In this document: positions 17,008 through 26,350 of the stretch, one piece after another
How the letters are laid out: each line of letters starts with the position of its first letter
Numbering within the stretch: the stretch's first letter is position 1
Source: JBAYDV01 sp041672845
GTDB taxonomy: Bacteria; Bacteroidota; Bacteroidia; Bacteroidales; UBA932
Length of the DNA stretch: 64,000 nt
Assembly: GCA_041672845.1 (NCBI GenBank)
Contig: JBAYYV010000001.1
Location: 124,001-188,000, forward strand
Direction: 5' to 3'
The notes under the pieces: generated by a model
What the model was told of the DNA's origin: nothing
The model's input: the letters and a program-made list of their open reading frames with translations, nothing else
The model's database searches: none
Position numbers and translations under genes: made by a program

Positions 17008-17316
17008 ATGTACGCAATTGTAGATATTGCAGGACAGCAATTTAAAGTCGAAAAAGGTAGAAAAATCTTCGTTAACCGTCTTGACGGTAAAGTAGGTGAT
17101 TCTAGAGATTTCGATAAAGTTCTTTTAACAGACAATGAAGGTTCTGTTAAAATAGGTACACCTTATGTTAAAGGTGCAAATGTAAAGGCCAAGATTATTG
17201 ACCATGTAAGAGCTGACAAAGTTTTAGTTTTTAAGAAGAAACGTCGTAAAGGTTATCAAAAACTAAACGGTCATCGCCAGTGTTTAACCCAGATTCTCAT
17301 AGAAGAGATCGCTTAA
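17008..17316 (+). CDS. rplU: 50S ribosomal protein L21
   Basis: A 102-residue protein with the L21 landmarks YAIVDIAGQQFKVEKGRK at the start and KKKRRKGYQKLNGHRQ near the end, which contact 23S rRNA. It is followed 13 bases later by rpmA, the usual pair. Codon choice is typical of highly expressed genes in this genome (AAC, GGT, CGT). Confidence 0.97.
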   Translation: MYAIVDIAGQQFKVEKGRKIFVNRLDGKVGDSRDFDKVLLTDNEGSVKIGTPYVKGANVKAKIIDHVRADKVLVFKKKRRKGYQKLNGHRQCLTQILIEEIA

Positions 17317-17329
17317 TTTAATTTAGATT

Positions 17330-17587
17330 ATGGCTCATAAAAAAGGTGTCGGTAGTTCAAAAAATGGACGTGAATCCCATAGTAAGAGACTAGGTGTTAA
17401 ATTATTCGGTGGACAAGCTGCTAAAGCTGGAAATATTTTAGTTCGCCAGAGAGGTACTGTTCATTATCCTGGTTTAAATGTAGGTATGGGTAAAGATCAT
17501 ACCTTATATGCATTAAAAGATGGTGTTGTTACTTTCAAAAAGAAGGTAAATAACAAATCTTTTGTATCTATCTTACCATTTAGTTAG
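17330..17587 (+). CDS. rpmA: 50S ribosomal protein L27
   Basis: An 85-residue protein beginning MAHKKGVGSSKNGRESHSK, the L27 signature. The first residue after Met is alanine, so this is the form that needs no leader-peptide cleavage (Firmicutes use a cleaved extension). It contacts the peptidyl-transferase centre. It is cotranscribed with rplU and ends before a strong hairpin. Confidence 0.97.
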   Translation: MAHKKGVGSSKNGRESHSKRLGVKLFGGQAAKAGNILVRQRGTVHYPGLNVGMGKDHTLYALKDGVVTFKKKVNNKSFVSILPFS

Positions 17588-17617
17588 TAAGTAAAGAATA
17601 ATAAAATAATTAATGAA

Positions 17618-17651
17618 GATAAGGACATCAGATTTTTCTGATGTCCTTATC
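17618..17651 (+). terminator. Terminator of rplU-rpmA
   Basis: GATAAGGACATCAGA at 17618-17632 pairs perfectly with TCTGATGTCCTTATC at 17637-17651 around a TTTT loop. The following T content is modest (TTATGTTG), but the stem is 15 pairs long. Confidence 0.75.
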
Positions 17652-17783
17652 TTATGTTGATATGTTTATAGGATCAGTTATACAGGTTTTTCATCCAAGT
17701 TTATTGAATATTTCTGGTTAATTTTTATAATCTATTAATTGTAAAATTTGGAGTATAATAGTACTAACTATTCATAGAATTAT

Positions 17784-17791
17784 TAACTTTG
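17784..17791 (+). promoter_or_regulatory. Candidate -7 element of serS-ruvC
   Basis: TAACTTTG fits TAnnTTTG and lies 20 bases before the serS ATG. There is no TTTG box at 19-20 bases upstream, so the start is a guess. Confidence 0.35.
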
Positions 17792-17811
17792 TAAGTATTA
17801 AAAATGAAAAT

Positions 17812-19083
17812 ATGTTAACATTAGCTTTATTAAGAGAAAAACCTGATTTCGTAATCGAAAAATTGAAAGTGAAAAATTTCGATGCTTATGAAATTGTAAA
17901 CAATATATTAGAACAAGATAAAACTCGCAGACAGTTTCAGACTGAGCTTGATAATATTTTATCTCTTCAGAAGAATAAATCTCGTGAGATAGGTTCTATG
18001 ATGAAATCTGGTGATAATGATGGTGCTCAGGCTGCTAAGAAAGAAGTTATAGATCTTAAGATTAAATCTAAAGATTTAGAGTCTAATATGCAAGAAAGTG
18101 AAAAGAAACAGAATGAGTTATTAGTTTTACTTCCTAATATTCCTAATGAAAAAGTACCTAACGGAAAAGGTGAAGAAGATAATCTAGTTATTAAACAATG
18201 TGGTGATATCCCTGATTTAGGAAAAGATGCTCTTCCTCATTGGGAATTAGCTGCTAAATATGATTTAATAGATTTCGACTTAGGTGTAAAGTTAACTGGT
18301 GCAGGTTTCCCTGTGTATAAAAATAGATGTGCTAAATTTCAACGTGCTTTAATTCAGTATTTTTTAGATTATAATACAGAAAGAGGTTATATGGAAATTC
18401 AGCCTCCTATTTTAGTTAATGAAAATTCTGGATTTGGTACAGGACAGTTACCTGATAAAGAAGGCCAAATGTATCACTGTCAAGTAGATAATTTATATTT
18501 GGTTCCTACTGCTGAAGTTCCTGTTACTAACATTTTCAGAAATGTTATTCTTGACGAAAAAGATCTTCCAGTAAAACTTACAGCATATACTCCATGTTTC
18601 CGTCGTGAAGCTGGTTCTTATGGTAAAGATGTTAGAGGTCTTAATAGATTACATCAGTTTGATAAAGTGGAAATTGTAAGAATATCTCATCCTGATAATT
18701 CTTATAAAGCTCTTGATGAAATGGTATCTCATGTAGAAGGATTAGTTCAGTCATTAGGTCTTCCTTACAGAATTCTTCGTCTTTGTGGTGGTGATTTAAG
18801 TTTTACATCTGCTATTACTTATGATTTCGAAGTATATTCTGAAGCTCAGAAGAGATGGTTAGAAGTTTCTTCAGTATCTAATTTTGAAACTTTCCAATCT
18901 AATAGATTGAAACTAAGATATAATGATGAAAAAGGTAAGAAACATCTAGCTCATACATTAAACGGTAGTTCTCTTGCACTTCCTAGAATCATGGCTGCAT
19001 TGATGGAAAACAATCAATGTGCTGATGGTATAAAGGTTCCTGAAGTATTAAGATCTTATACGGGTTTTGACATCTTAAAATAA
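17812..19083 (+). CDS. serS: Seryl-tRNA synthetase
   Basis: A 423-residue class II synthetase. The N-terminal 110 residues form the long antiparallel coiled coil that grips the tRNA-Ser variable arm (seen as heptad-like K/E/L repeats from about 35 to 105). The catalytic domain has motif 2 (FRREAGSYGKDVRGLNRLHQ) at about 263-282 and motif 3 (NGSSLALPRIMAALMEN) near 384-400. It charges tRNA-Ser in the cytoplasm. ruvC follows 31 bases later. Confidence 0.97.
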   Translation: MLTLALLREKPDFVIEKLKVKNFDAYEIVNNILEQDKTRRQFQTELDNILSLQKNKSREIGSMMKSGDNDGAQAAKKEVIDLKIKSKDLESNMQESEKKQNELLVLLPNIPNEKVPNGKGEEDNLVIKQCGDIPDLGKDALPHWELAAKYDLIDFDLGVKLTGAGFPVYKNRCAKFQRALIQYFLDYNTERGYMEIQPPILVNENSGFGTGQLPDKEGQMYHCQVDNLYLVPTAEVPVTNIFRNVILDEKDLPVKLTAYTPCFRREAGSYGKDVRGLNRLHQFDKVEIVRISHPDNSYKALDEMVSHVEGLVQSLGLPYRILRLCGGDLSFTSAITYDFEVYSEAQKRWLEVSSVSNFETFQSNRLKLRYNDEKGKKHLAHTLNGSSLALPRIMAALMENNQCADGIKVPEVLRSYTGFDILK

Positions 19084-19114
19084 AAATATTGATGTAGTAT
19101 AGCTACTAATTTAT

Positions 19115-19672
19115 ATGAATAAGAATCAAAGACTAATATTGGGTATAGACCCAGGTACTAATATATTGGGTTATGGACTTGTCCTTATAGATAATCGTTC
19201 AGCACATTATGTAGACATGGGTGTTATTAAAATGAATAAGGAGAAGGATCATTTTTCTAAACTTAATATTATTCTTCATGAAGTAGGTAACATTATAGAC
19301 AAGTATCATCCTGATGATTTTGCTATTGAATCTCCTTTTTTTGGTAAAAATCCTCAAGTTATGTTAAAATTAGGTAGAGCTCAGGGTGCTGCTATTTGTG
19401 CAGCGTTCTTGCGTGATGTACCAGTTTATGAATATGCACCTAGAAAAATCAAAATGGCTATTACAGGTAGAGGTCAAGCTACTAAGGAACAGGTCGCTTT
19501 AATGCTGTCTAAAATATTAGATGTAACTATGCAGTCTAAATATTTAGATGCTTCTGATGCTTTAGCTGCTGCTATGTGTCATTTCTACCAATTATCAAAT
19601 CCTCTTTCTGATACCGATTCTTCTACGAATTGGAAGGATTTTATCAAGCAGCATCCAGATCGTTTAAAATAA
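19115..19672 (+). CDS. ruvC: Crossover junction endodeoxyribonuclease RuvC
   Basis: A 185-residue Holliday junction resolvase. The first catalytic aspartate is D12 in GIDPGTNILGYG, the glutamate is in FAIESPFFGKNPQ, and the C-terminal acidic pair is in YLDASDALAAAMCH. It cuts Holliday junctions together with RuvAB. It lies downstream of serS and is followed by an unusual long inverted repeat. Confidence 0.95.
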   Translation: MNKNQRLILGIDPGTNILGYGLVLIDNRSAHYVDMGVIKMNKEKDHFSKLNIILHEVGNIIDKYHPDDFAIESPFFGKNPQVMLKLGRAQGAAICAAFLRDVPVYEYAPRKIKMAITGRGQATKEQVALMLSKILDVTMQSKYLDASDALAAAMCHFYQLSNPLSDTDSSTNWKDFIKQHPDRLK

Positions 19673-19695
19673 TATTGTAGTAAAATCGGCTATAT

Positions 19696-19757
19696 CTTTA
19701 TTATGTAATGTTTACTATTATTGGATGTTATTTTAATAGTGATTTTACATAATAAAG
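19696..19757 (+). repeat. Long inverted repeat / cruciform-capable hairpin after ruvC
   Basis: CTTTATTATGTAA at 19696-19708 is the exact reverse complement of TTACATAATAAAG at 19745-19757. Inside it ACTATTA (19714-19720) pairs with TAATAGT (19734-19740). The structure is too AT-rich for a typical strong terminator, but its length makes it stable; it could end ruvC transcripts or be an operator. Confidence 0.6.
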
Positions 19758-19871
19758 TTAAAAATTACAAAAAAAAATAAAAATAAATTAAACCTTTTGT
19801 CTATTTAGGCATCATATGTGCAGTAACGGATAGAAATAAAAATATTAATTAATAATAATTTAGAATTGAAT

Positions 19872-22800
19872 ATGAAAAAACAAATACTAATTGTAAACAT
19901 ATTATTTTTCCTATTAGGTTTATCTTCAATGTCTTATGCTCAAAACAATGGCTCTAACGATGCTACTGGAGTTGAGTTTTTTAAGATGTTCCAGAATGAT
20001 AAAACTGTGGCTATGAAATATATGCAAGATGTTAAAAAATTAAAATCTAATGTCTTGATTGGTCGTTTTTTGGATGAAAAAACGGGAGAACCTGTGCAGT
20101 TTGCTACTGTATATGTTTCTAAAGATGGAACCACTAGTGATGCTTTATTTTCTTTAACTGATATAGATGGTTATGGAATTATTGAAAATATTCCAGTAGG
20201 TGATTATACATTAAAATGTGAGTTAATAGGCTATAAACCTTTTAAAAGTACGGTTAGTGTAAAAAATGCAGTTAATGCTGCAGGAATTTTTAAAATGGAA
20301 ATTGATGTAGAACAATTAGAAGCAGCATCTGTAATAGCAGTAGGTAATCCTATTATTGTAAAAAAAGATACTATTGAATATACGGCTTCTTCATATAAGA
20401 CTCAGGATAGTGATATGTTAGAGACATTAATTTCTAAATTGCCTGGGGTAGAAATAGATAGTGAAGGAAATATTACTGCTAATGGTAATACTATTAAGAA
20501 AATTACTATTAATGGTAAAACTTTCTTTTTAGATGATCCTCAGTTAGCATTGAAGAATATTCCTGCTAAGGCTGTAAATAAAGTTAAAGTAATACAAGAA
20601 AAATCTAAACAAGCTCAGTTTACTGGTATCGATGATGGAGAGGAAAAAACTATTATAGATTTATCTCTTAATCCTGGTATGATGCGAGGCTGGTTTGGTA
20701 ATACTTCAGGTGGTATAGGTAAAGATTTAGAAAGTACTAGTGTAAATGCTAATGATACTAAACAAGATCTTCGCTATGAAGCTGCTGGTATGGGTGGCTA
20801 TTTTACTGATAAAACTCAAATTTCTTTTATAGGCAATGCCAATAATACAAATAATAGAGGTTTTAAAGATATGGCTCGTTCTATGATGCAGCAAATGAGA
20901 TCTTCTGGAGGGAGTGTTAACGGACTAGGTGGTGGAATGACTCGATCTATGTTCGGTGCTCAGTCTGAAGGTATTACATCTTCTTGGATGGGTGGGCTGA
21001 ACGCCAATACCGAATTCTTAGATGGAAAATTTAAAATAGGTGCAAACTATTTATATAGTGGATCTGAAAATGTTTTAGAAGAAAATAGTAATAAGACTAC
21101 TTTTATTAATGATAATAAAAATATGCTTTTAAGTAATGAAGGGAATTCTTATTCTATAACTAACGGTCATAGAGCCGGAGCTGAGATAGATTATAAAATT
21201 TCTGATAAAACATCTATTTATTTTAAACCACAGTTTAATTATGGAAATGGTGAATTTAATGATTCATCTAAATTTATAACCTCATATGATATTTTATCTT
21301 TAGGAGATACTACTAAAATAAATGATGGTTATAGTAAAAGTAGAGGAGATAATAATTCATTAAGTACTGAAGGTGAGTTTTTATTTAAACAAAAAATAGG
21401 CAATACAGCTGGTAGAACTTTTTCTGCTGGTATAGATTATTCTATCAGTAAAAATGATATTACAGGATATAACGAATCTGAAACGAATGTTTATTCTGGG
21501 GTAGGTTCTTCTACTAGTATAGATCAAAAATATACTAATAAGGTAAATAATCATTTTATTAAAAGTAATATAACATATACAGAGCCATTAGGGAAAAATT
21601 ATTTTTTAAGTGCTGAGTATGAATATGCTTATACAGAAAATACTTCTGATAAAGATGTATATAACTCAGATGGTTCTTCATATTCAATATTTGATTCTAA
21701 TTACTCTAATGATTATAAGAATACATTCTTTCAACAGACAGGTAGAATCAATGTAGTAAAACAAGAAGAAAAATTTAAATTACAATTAGGTGCTTCTTTT
21801 AAACCTACTACAGTTAAAAGTGTATTGAATACTGGCGTTAATACTACTACTACTTTAGAGTATAGTAAATTTAATATAGCTCCTAATGTCCGTTTGCAGT
21901 TTGATATTTCTAATTATTCAGAATTAAGATTCGATTATAACGGTTATACTAATCTTCCTTCTGTTAGTCAAATGCAACCTGTTCCTGACAATTCTAATCC
22001 ATTGTATATACAGTTAGGTAATCCAGGCCTAGAGACATCATTCTCTCATGATATCAGAGGTATGTTTAGATATACTAATATGAAATCTTTCTTTTCTATG
22101 TTTGCTATGTTTAATTACAAACTTACTCAAAATGATATCGTTAATGCATCATGGCTTAATTCCGATGGTGTTCAGTATTATTCTCCTATTAATTCAGAGA
22201 AATCATCTAATAGTTTAATGGGTAGATTAATGTTAAATGTACCATTTGGTTCTACTGGTTTTTCTGTAAATAATTTTGCATATAGTAGAGTAAAAGATGG
22301 ACTTAGTTATACAGGAGTAGGAGAAGCTACTACTTTAGATGGAATTCAAGATGCTTTAATCAGTGGAAAGACTACTACTTTAGATGTTATGGATAGAGTA
22401 AGATTTACTTATCGTAATAACTGGTTTGAAACTAATCTAGATACTAAATTATCGTATCAGAAAGGTTGGTATGAATTAAAACAACAAGAACAAAATTCTA
22501 CTTGGATTAATTCTTTAGGTGCTGATGTTCAAGTTTCTACTACTTTCGGTTTGAGTTTTAAAACAGATGGTAAATATCAAATCTATAGTGGTTATGATGA
22601 AGGTTATGCAGAGAATAATTTCATTTGGAATGCTCAAATATCTCAAGAATTATTTCACAAGAGTGCTACTTTAAGTCTTCATATATATGATATACTAAAT
22701 CAGTCTAATAATATTTACAGATTGAATACTGATAATTATGTACAAGATGTTAGTACTAATACTATAGGGCAATATGCTATGATTAGTTTCATTTACCGTT

Positions 22801-22910
22801 TCGGATCTTTCAAGAATTTTACAAGTAATGTTAAGAATTCTCGTGGAAAAGGTGGTCATGGTCCTGGTCATGGTCCTGGTCATGGTCCTGGTCATGGTCC
22901 TGGAATGTAA
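19872..22910 (+). CDS. TonB-dependent-receptor-like outer-membrane beta-barrel protein
   Basis: I start at the ATG at 19872, not the in-frame TTG six bases earlier; the product is 1012 residues. It has a signal peptide (cleavage after SYA), a carboxypeptidase regulatory-like domain at about 50-130 (GRFLDEKTGEPVQFATVYV), a plug-like region (LPGVEIDSEGNITANG), then a long beta-barrel ending in MISFIYRFG. After the barrel comes a tail with four GPGH repeats. It resembles the outer-membrane beta-barrel family that imports nutrients or secretes products with TonB energy. The substrate is unknown and no SusD gene is adjacent. Confidence 0.82.
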   Translation: MKKQILIVNILFFLLGLSSMSYAQNNGSNDATGVEFFKMFQNDKTVAMKYMQDVKKLKSNVLIGRFLDEKTGEPVQFATVYVSKDGTTSDALFSLTDIDGYGIIENIPVGDYTLKCELIGYKPFKSTVSVKNAVNAAGIFKMEIDVEQLEAASVIAVGNPIIVKKDTIEYTASSYKTQDSDMLETLISKLPGVEIDSEGNITANGNTIKKITINGKTFFLDDPQLALKNIPAKAVNKVKVIQEKSKQAQFTGIDDGEEKTIIDLSLNPGMMRGWFGNTSGGIGKDLESTSVNANDTKQDLRYEAAGMGGYFTDKTQISFIGNANNTNNRGFKDMARSMMQQMRSSGGSVNGLGGGMTRSMFGAQSEGITSSWMGGLNANTEFLDGKFKIGANYLYSGSENVLEENSNKTTFINDNKNMLLSNEGNSYSITNGHRAGAEIDYKISDKTSIYFKPQFNYGNGEFNDSSKFITSYDILSLGDTTKINDGYSKSRGDNNSLSTEGEFLFKQKIGNTAGRTFSAGIDYSISKNDITGYNESETNVYSGVGSSTSIDQKYTNKVNNHFIKSNITYTEPLGKNYFLSAEYEYAYTENTSDKDVYNSDGSSYSIFDSNYSNDYKNTFFQQTGRINVVKQEEKFKLQLGASFKPTTVKSVLNTGVNTTTTLEYSKFNIAPNVRLQFDISNYSELRFDYNGYTNLPSVSQMQPVPDNSNPLYIQLGNPGLETSFSHDIRGMFRYTNMKSFFSMFAMFNYKLTQNDIVNASWLNSDGVQYYSPINSEKSSNSLMGRLMLNVPFGSTGFSVNNFAYSRVKDGLSYTGVGEATTLDGIQDALISGKTTTLDVMDRVRFTYRNNWFETNLDTKLSYQKGWYELKQQEQNSTWINSLGADVQVSTTFGLSFKTDGKYQIYSGYDEGYAENNFIWNAQISQELFHKSATLSLHIYDILNQSNNIYRLNTDNYVQDVSTNTIGQYAMISFIYRFGSFKNFTSNVKNSRGKGGHGPGHGPGHGPGHGPGM
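22857..22907 (+). repeat. 12-base tandem repeat encoding Gly-Pro-Gly-His
   Basis: The unit CATGGTCCTGGT repeats four times without change at the 3' end of the barrel-protein gene, giving the C-terminal GHGPGHGPGHGPGHGPGM. Identity at the DNA level suggests recent copy-number change by slippage. Confidence 0.85.
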
Positions 22911-22936
22911 AATAAATAGCAACAGACTGACGCCAA

Positions 22937-23989
22937 TTACTCTAATATTTCTTTAGAGTTTCTGGCGAAAATGTCGAATTTATCTAAAACTGCTACCATA
23001 TCAGAAGGAATATTACTATTTATTAAAATGTGTTTTCCAGTAGCTGGATGAATAAATCCTAAGGTTTTAGCATGTAGAGCTTGATGAGGAAGTAACTTAA
23101 AACAGTTCTTTATGAATTGTTTATATTTGGTGTAGATGGCTCCTTTACGGATGCGGTCTCCACCATATTTTTCGTCATTAAATATGGGATGACCTATATA
23201 ATTCATATGTACACGTATCTGATGAGTTCGTCCCGTTTCTAATATACATTCTACCAGAGTGACATATCCAAATCGTTTTAATACTTTATAATGTGTAACG
23301 GCTGTTTTGCCTTCTGAACCGTCTGCAAATACTTTGAATTTTAAGCGGTCGTTAGGGTCTCTGCCGATGTTACCTTCTATAATACCTTCGTCATTTTCTA
23401 AATCACCCCAAACTATGGCTACATACTTTCTATTTATACTATGATCAAAAAATTGTTTAGCTAGTTTCAGTTGAGCATTTTCATTTTTAGCTACTAGAAG
23501 AAGCCCAGAAGTATCTTTATCTATACGATGAACTAGTACTCCCATTCTTTGATCTTCTTCGCTTACAGATTTTTGGCCATCTTCTATTTTAGTGGATACG
23601 GGATTTAAATGAAGATAAAATGCTAAAGCATTAATAAGAGTACCATCGAAATTTCCAGCACCTGGATGTACTACCATGCCTGCGGGTTTATAAACTACTA
23701 ATACATCATTATCTTCATAACGAATATCTAAAGGGATATCTTGAGGAACTATGCTAAATTCATGTCTTTCATATGGAAGATTAATAGTAATAATATCTAG
23801 AGGTTTAACTTTACAGTTAGCTTTAACTATTTGTCCATTAATTTCTACATATTTAGCATCTATAGCTTGTTGAATTCTATTTCTAGATGTATGTTCTAAG
23901 TGGGTAGATATAAATTTATCTATTCTTGTAGCAGATTGTCCTTTGTCTACTACTAGACGAAAGTGTTCAAATTTGTCAATATTTGGCAT
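22937..23989 (-). CDS. rluD: RluA/RluD-family 23S rRNA pseudouridine synthase
   Basis: A 350-residue enzyme with an N-terminal S4 RNA-binding domain (about 17-80) and a catalytic domain whose aspartate lies in HRIDKDTSGLLLVAK at about 153-167. GRTHQIRVHM is the second landmark. The size and S4 domain favour RluD (helix 69 of 23S rRNA), but RluC-type specificity is possible. It follows the PASTA gene by 27 bases, an arrangement frequent in Bacteroidetes. Confidence 0.9.
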   Translation of the reverse strand: MPNIDKFEHFRLVVDKGQSATRIDKFISTHLEHTSRNRIQQAIDAKYVEINGQIVKANCKVKPLDIITINLPYERHEFSIVPQDIPLDIRYEDNDVLVVYKPAGMVVHPGAGNFDGTLINALAFYLHLNPVSTKIEDGQKSVSEEDQRMGVLVHRIDKDTSGLLLVAKNENAQLKLAKQFFDHSINRKYVAIVWGDLENDEGIIEGNIGRDPNDRLKFKVFADGSEGKTAVTHYKVLKRFGYVTLVECILETGRTHQIRVHMNYIGHPIFNDEKYGGDRIRKGAIYTKYKQFIKNCFKLLPHQALHAKTLGFIHPATGKHILINSNIPSDMVAVLDKFDIFARNSKEILE

Positions 23990-24016
23990 TATTATTTGGC
24001 CTTTATTTTTAGAAAC

Positions 24017-24823
24017 TTATTTTTCGGTATTATTTTCTTTTTCTATCTCGGGTACAGGAATTTTAGTTTTATCCATAGTAAGATAAAGATCTATATTTTG
24101 ACCTAAATTATAACTGATAGAATCAGATGGAGAAGGGAATTGACAGTATATTACAGCTGCTAAAGAATCTTGATATGTTTTTACTGTCGTATCATAATAT
24201 AAATTATGAAGATTCAGTGAATTATCTATAATAATATTTTTAGCTGTAAAAATATTATAGCCTAATACTTTAGGAATATATGTTTGAATAGAGCCATTGT
24301 TACCTAATACAAGGTCTATTTTAGATTCGCTTTCTATTTGAACGCCTTCTGATACATCTTTACCATCATATTTTTGGTTTAAGACAGTATTAGTAGCCAT
24401 ATCTTTTACATATTCTAGCTTTCCTACATTTAATCCGTTGGAAAGAAGTTCTGTTCTAGCTTGTCTTAATGAAAAACCTATTAAAGAAGGGACTGTAGAT
24501 AATTTAGGCTTTATAGAATTAATAGTTAATAATATTCTTCTACCTTTTTTAACTTTACTACCGGCTACGGGATTTTGTCGAGAAATCATTCCACGAGGCA
24601 TTCTTTTAAGATAAATGGAATCTGTAACATTTAATACTAACCCTAGAGGCTCAGATATTTTTTGAGCTTCAGATACACTATGTAATGTTAAATCAGGAAG
24701 TACATATTCTTTATTATGTCTAGTAATAATTTTAAGAGTTAGCAAACTAATTAAATAGATTACTACTATTAAGATAACTATTTCAAGGATAGTTATACTT
24801 ATTGGCTGTTTAGACAGTTTCAT
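24017..24823 (-). CDS. PASTA-domain membrane protein
   Basis: A 268-residue protein with one membrane helix at about 9-33 and three PASTA-like repeats outside the membrane (about 40-108, 110-177 and 180-255), each with the pattern P-x-L-x-G/S-x-S-x-x-x-A. PASTA domains bind peptidoglycan fragments or beta-lactams in other phyla. There is no kinase or penicillin-binding domain here. The C-terminus is charged (EIEKENNTEK). It is the first gene of a pair with rluD. Function not known. Confidence 0.82.
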   Translation of the reverse strand: MKLSKQPISITILEIVILIVVIYLISLLTLKIITRHNKEYVLPDLTLHSVSEAQKISEPLGLVLNVTDSIYLKRMPRGMISRQNPVAGSKVKKGRRILLTINSIKPKLSTVPSLIGFSLRQARTELLSNGLNVGKLEYVKDMATNTVLNQKYDGKDVSEGVQIESESKIDLVLGNNGSIQTYIPKVLGYNIFTAKNIIIDNSLNLHNLYYDTTVKTYQDSLAAVIYCQFPSPSDSISYNLGQNIDLYLTMDKTKIPVPEIEKENNTEK

Positions 24824-24850
24824 AATTCAAAAGTAGTAAAAACGACTATA

Positions 24851-24886
24851 TAAAACAAAAGGCCGATTCGCATTGCGAATAAGCCT
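24851..24886 (-). terminator. Terminator of rpmH
   Basis: On the minus strand AGGC-TT-ATTCGC, an AAT loop, GCGAAT-CG-GCCT, then TTTTGTTTTA: a G+C-rich hairpin followed by a T-tract, about 20 bases after the rpmH stop. Confidence 0.85.
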
Positions 24887-24907
24887 AACGCGATACTTAA
24901 AGACCTT

Positions 24908-25060
24908 TTAATAAAGATCCTCAGTAGATACTGAAAGTTTTTTACGACCATGACGACGACGAGATGATAAAACACGACGACCGTTAGGAGTGGACATGCG
25001 TTCGCGAAATCCATGTTTGTTGCGACGTTTACGTTGCGATGGTTGAAATGTACGTTTCAT
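24908..25060 (-). CDS. rpmH: 50S ribosomal protein L34
   Basis: A 50-residue, strongly basic protein beginning MKRTFQPSQRKRRNKHGFRE and including RMSTPNGRRVLSSRRRHGRK, the L34 signature. The C-terminal extension (KLSVSTEDLY) is also seen in other Bacteroidetes L34 proteins. In many bacteria rpmH is next to dnaA; here dnaA is about 23 kb away. It has its own terminator. Confidence 0.96.
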   Translation of the reverse strand: MKRTFQPSQRKRRNKHGFRERMSTPNGRRVLSSRRRHGRKKLSVSTEDLY

Positions 25061-25127
25061 ATCTTATATTTTTTATATTATCTTTTATTTGGAGTGCAAA
25101 GGTAATGTTTTTGTTCGTAATACCAAA

Positions 25128-25751
25128 TTAACTTTGGATGAAAATTACTTTTTTTTCAACAAAATAGTCTTCATCGAAAAAATCACTTATGTCTTTAATC
25201 TTAACCTTATTAATATTTATTTTATTTTGTTTAATCGCAGTGCAAATTTCTTCTTCTATATTACCACCTTTTAGATAAATAAGAAATTTTCGCCAATCTC
25301 CTGCTACCCAAGGAAGAAAATTCCTTAAATCACTCACAGCACGTGAAACGATATAATCATATTTAATGTTGGCATCTTCAGCTCTACCCCAACATGTTTT
25401 AATATTCGTTAAACCTATACTATTAGCTATTTCTTGTGCTACTTTCAGTTTCTTTTTTACTGAATCACAAAGCATAAAATCACAATCAGGGTATAAAATA
25501 GCAAGAGGAATTCCAGGAAATCCACCTCCAGTTCCTACGTCTAATATTTTAGAGCCAGATGACCAAGTGATAGCTTTGGCAATAGCAAGAGAATGAAGAA
25601 CATGATGTAAATATAATTGATCTATATCTTTCCTAGAAATAACATTTATCTTAGAATTCCAGTCTTGATATAAAGGTAAAAGTGCATCAATCTGTCCTTT
25701 CTGTTTAGTAGTTAAATCTGGGAAATATTTGTATATCAGTTCTTTATTCAT
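25128..25751 (-). CDS. rsmG: 16S rRNA (guanine527-N7)-methyltransferase RsmG
   Basis: A 207-residue SAM-dependent methyltransferase. The SAM loop is ILDVGTGGGFPGIPLAI at about 67-83, and SRAVSDL near 135 is the conserved RsmG motif. It methylates G527 in the 530 loop of 16S rRNA; loss gives low-level streptomycin resistance in other bacteria. It starts five bases after the sigma-factor stop and closes the queD-polA-sigma-rsmG unit. Confidence 0.94.
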   Translation of the reverse strand: MNKELIYKYFPDLTTKQKGQIDALLPLYQDWNSKINVISRKDIDQLYLHHVLHSLAIAKAITWSSGSKILDVGTGGGFPGIPLAILYPDCDFMLCDSVKKKLKVAQEIANSIGLTNIKTCWGRAEDANIKYDYIVSRAVSDLRNFLPWVAGDWRKFLIYLKGGNIEEEICTAIKQNKININKVKIKDISDFFDEDYFVEKKVIFIQS

Positions 25752-25756
25752 GATTT

Positions 25757-26317
25757 TTATCTCTTAATATTTTCTAATAAAATTTTTCTAGCACGATGAA
25801 TTCTGGTTTTAACAGTAGAAAGACTGAGGTTTAATTCTTGTGCTATTTCTTCGTAAGCTAAGTCTTGAATAAATCTAAGTTTAGCTATATCTCTATAATT
25901 ATCACCCAATTCTTCTATTTGATCCATAATATGACTCATTAATTGTTCACCTATTAGATTATCTTCAGGAGAGCCTACAGGATCTTCTATGAAATCCATA
26001 CCTTGAGCATTCTCTCCAATAAATAATGAAGAAGCGTTAATTTTCTTTCTATATTGATCTATAGCAGTATTTCTAGCAATACTAAATAGCCATGTAGAGA
26101 ATTTGAATTTAGGATTAAATCTATCTAAATATATGTATGCTCTATATAAACTAGTAATAGCTATGTCTTCTGCATCTTGAGGTGTATAAATAAAATGGGA
26201 TACGAACTTAATAATACTTTCTTGGTATCTATTGACAAGTGTCGCATAAGCATCTTCATCTTTCCCCAGAGCTTTAGTTACTAATTCATTATCTGTAAAA
26301 TTTCTATAATTTTTCAT
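25757..26317 (-). CDS. ECF-type RNA polymerase sigma factor
   Basis: A 186-residue sigma-70-family protein. Region 2 lies at about 25-90 (QDAEDIAITSLYRAYIYL, then FSTWLFSIARNTAIDQYRKK) and region 4 at about 130-180, with a helix-turn-helix at LAYEEIAQELNLSLSTVKTRIHRAR. No anti-sigma gene is adjacent. Bacteroidetes carry one such gene in this polA/rsmG neighbourhood, so it may serve a housekeeping stress role. Its regulon cannot be told from the sequence. Confidence 0.88.
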   Translation of the reverse strand: MKNYRNFTDNELVTKALGKDEDAYATLVNRYQESIIKFVSHFIYTPQDAEDIAITSLYRAYIYLDRFNPKFKFSTWLFSIARNTAIDQYRKKINASSLFIGENAQGMDFIEDPVGSPEDNLIGEQLMSHIMDQIEELGDNYRDIAKLRFIQDLAYEEIAQELNLSLSTVKTRIHRARKILLENIKR

Positions 26318-26350
26318 ATATTATATAGCTTGTTAAATATAGGTATTCAA

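Noticed and set aside
24820..25014. Minus-strand frame overlapping rpmH
   Set aside because: The ribosomal protein L34 reading frame in another phase is certain, and its terminator lies inside the candidate.
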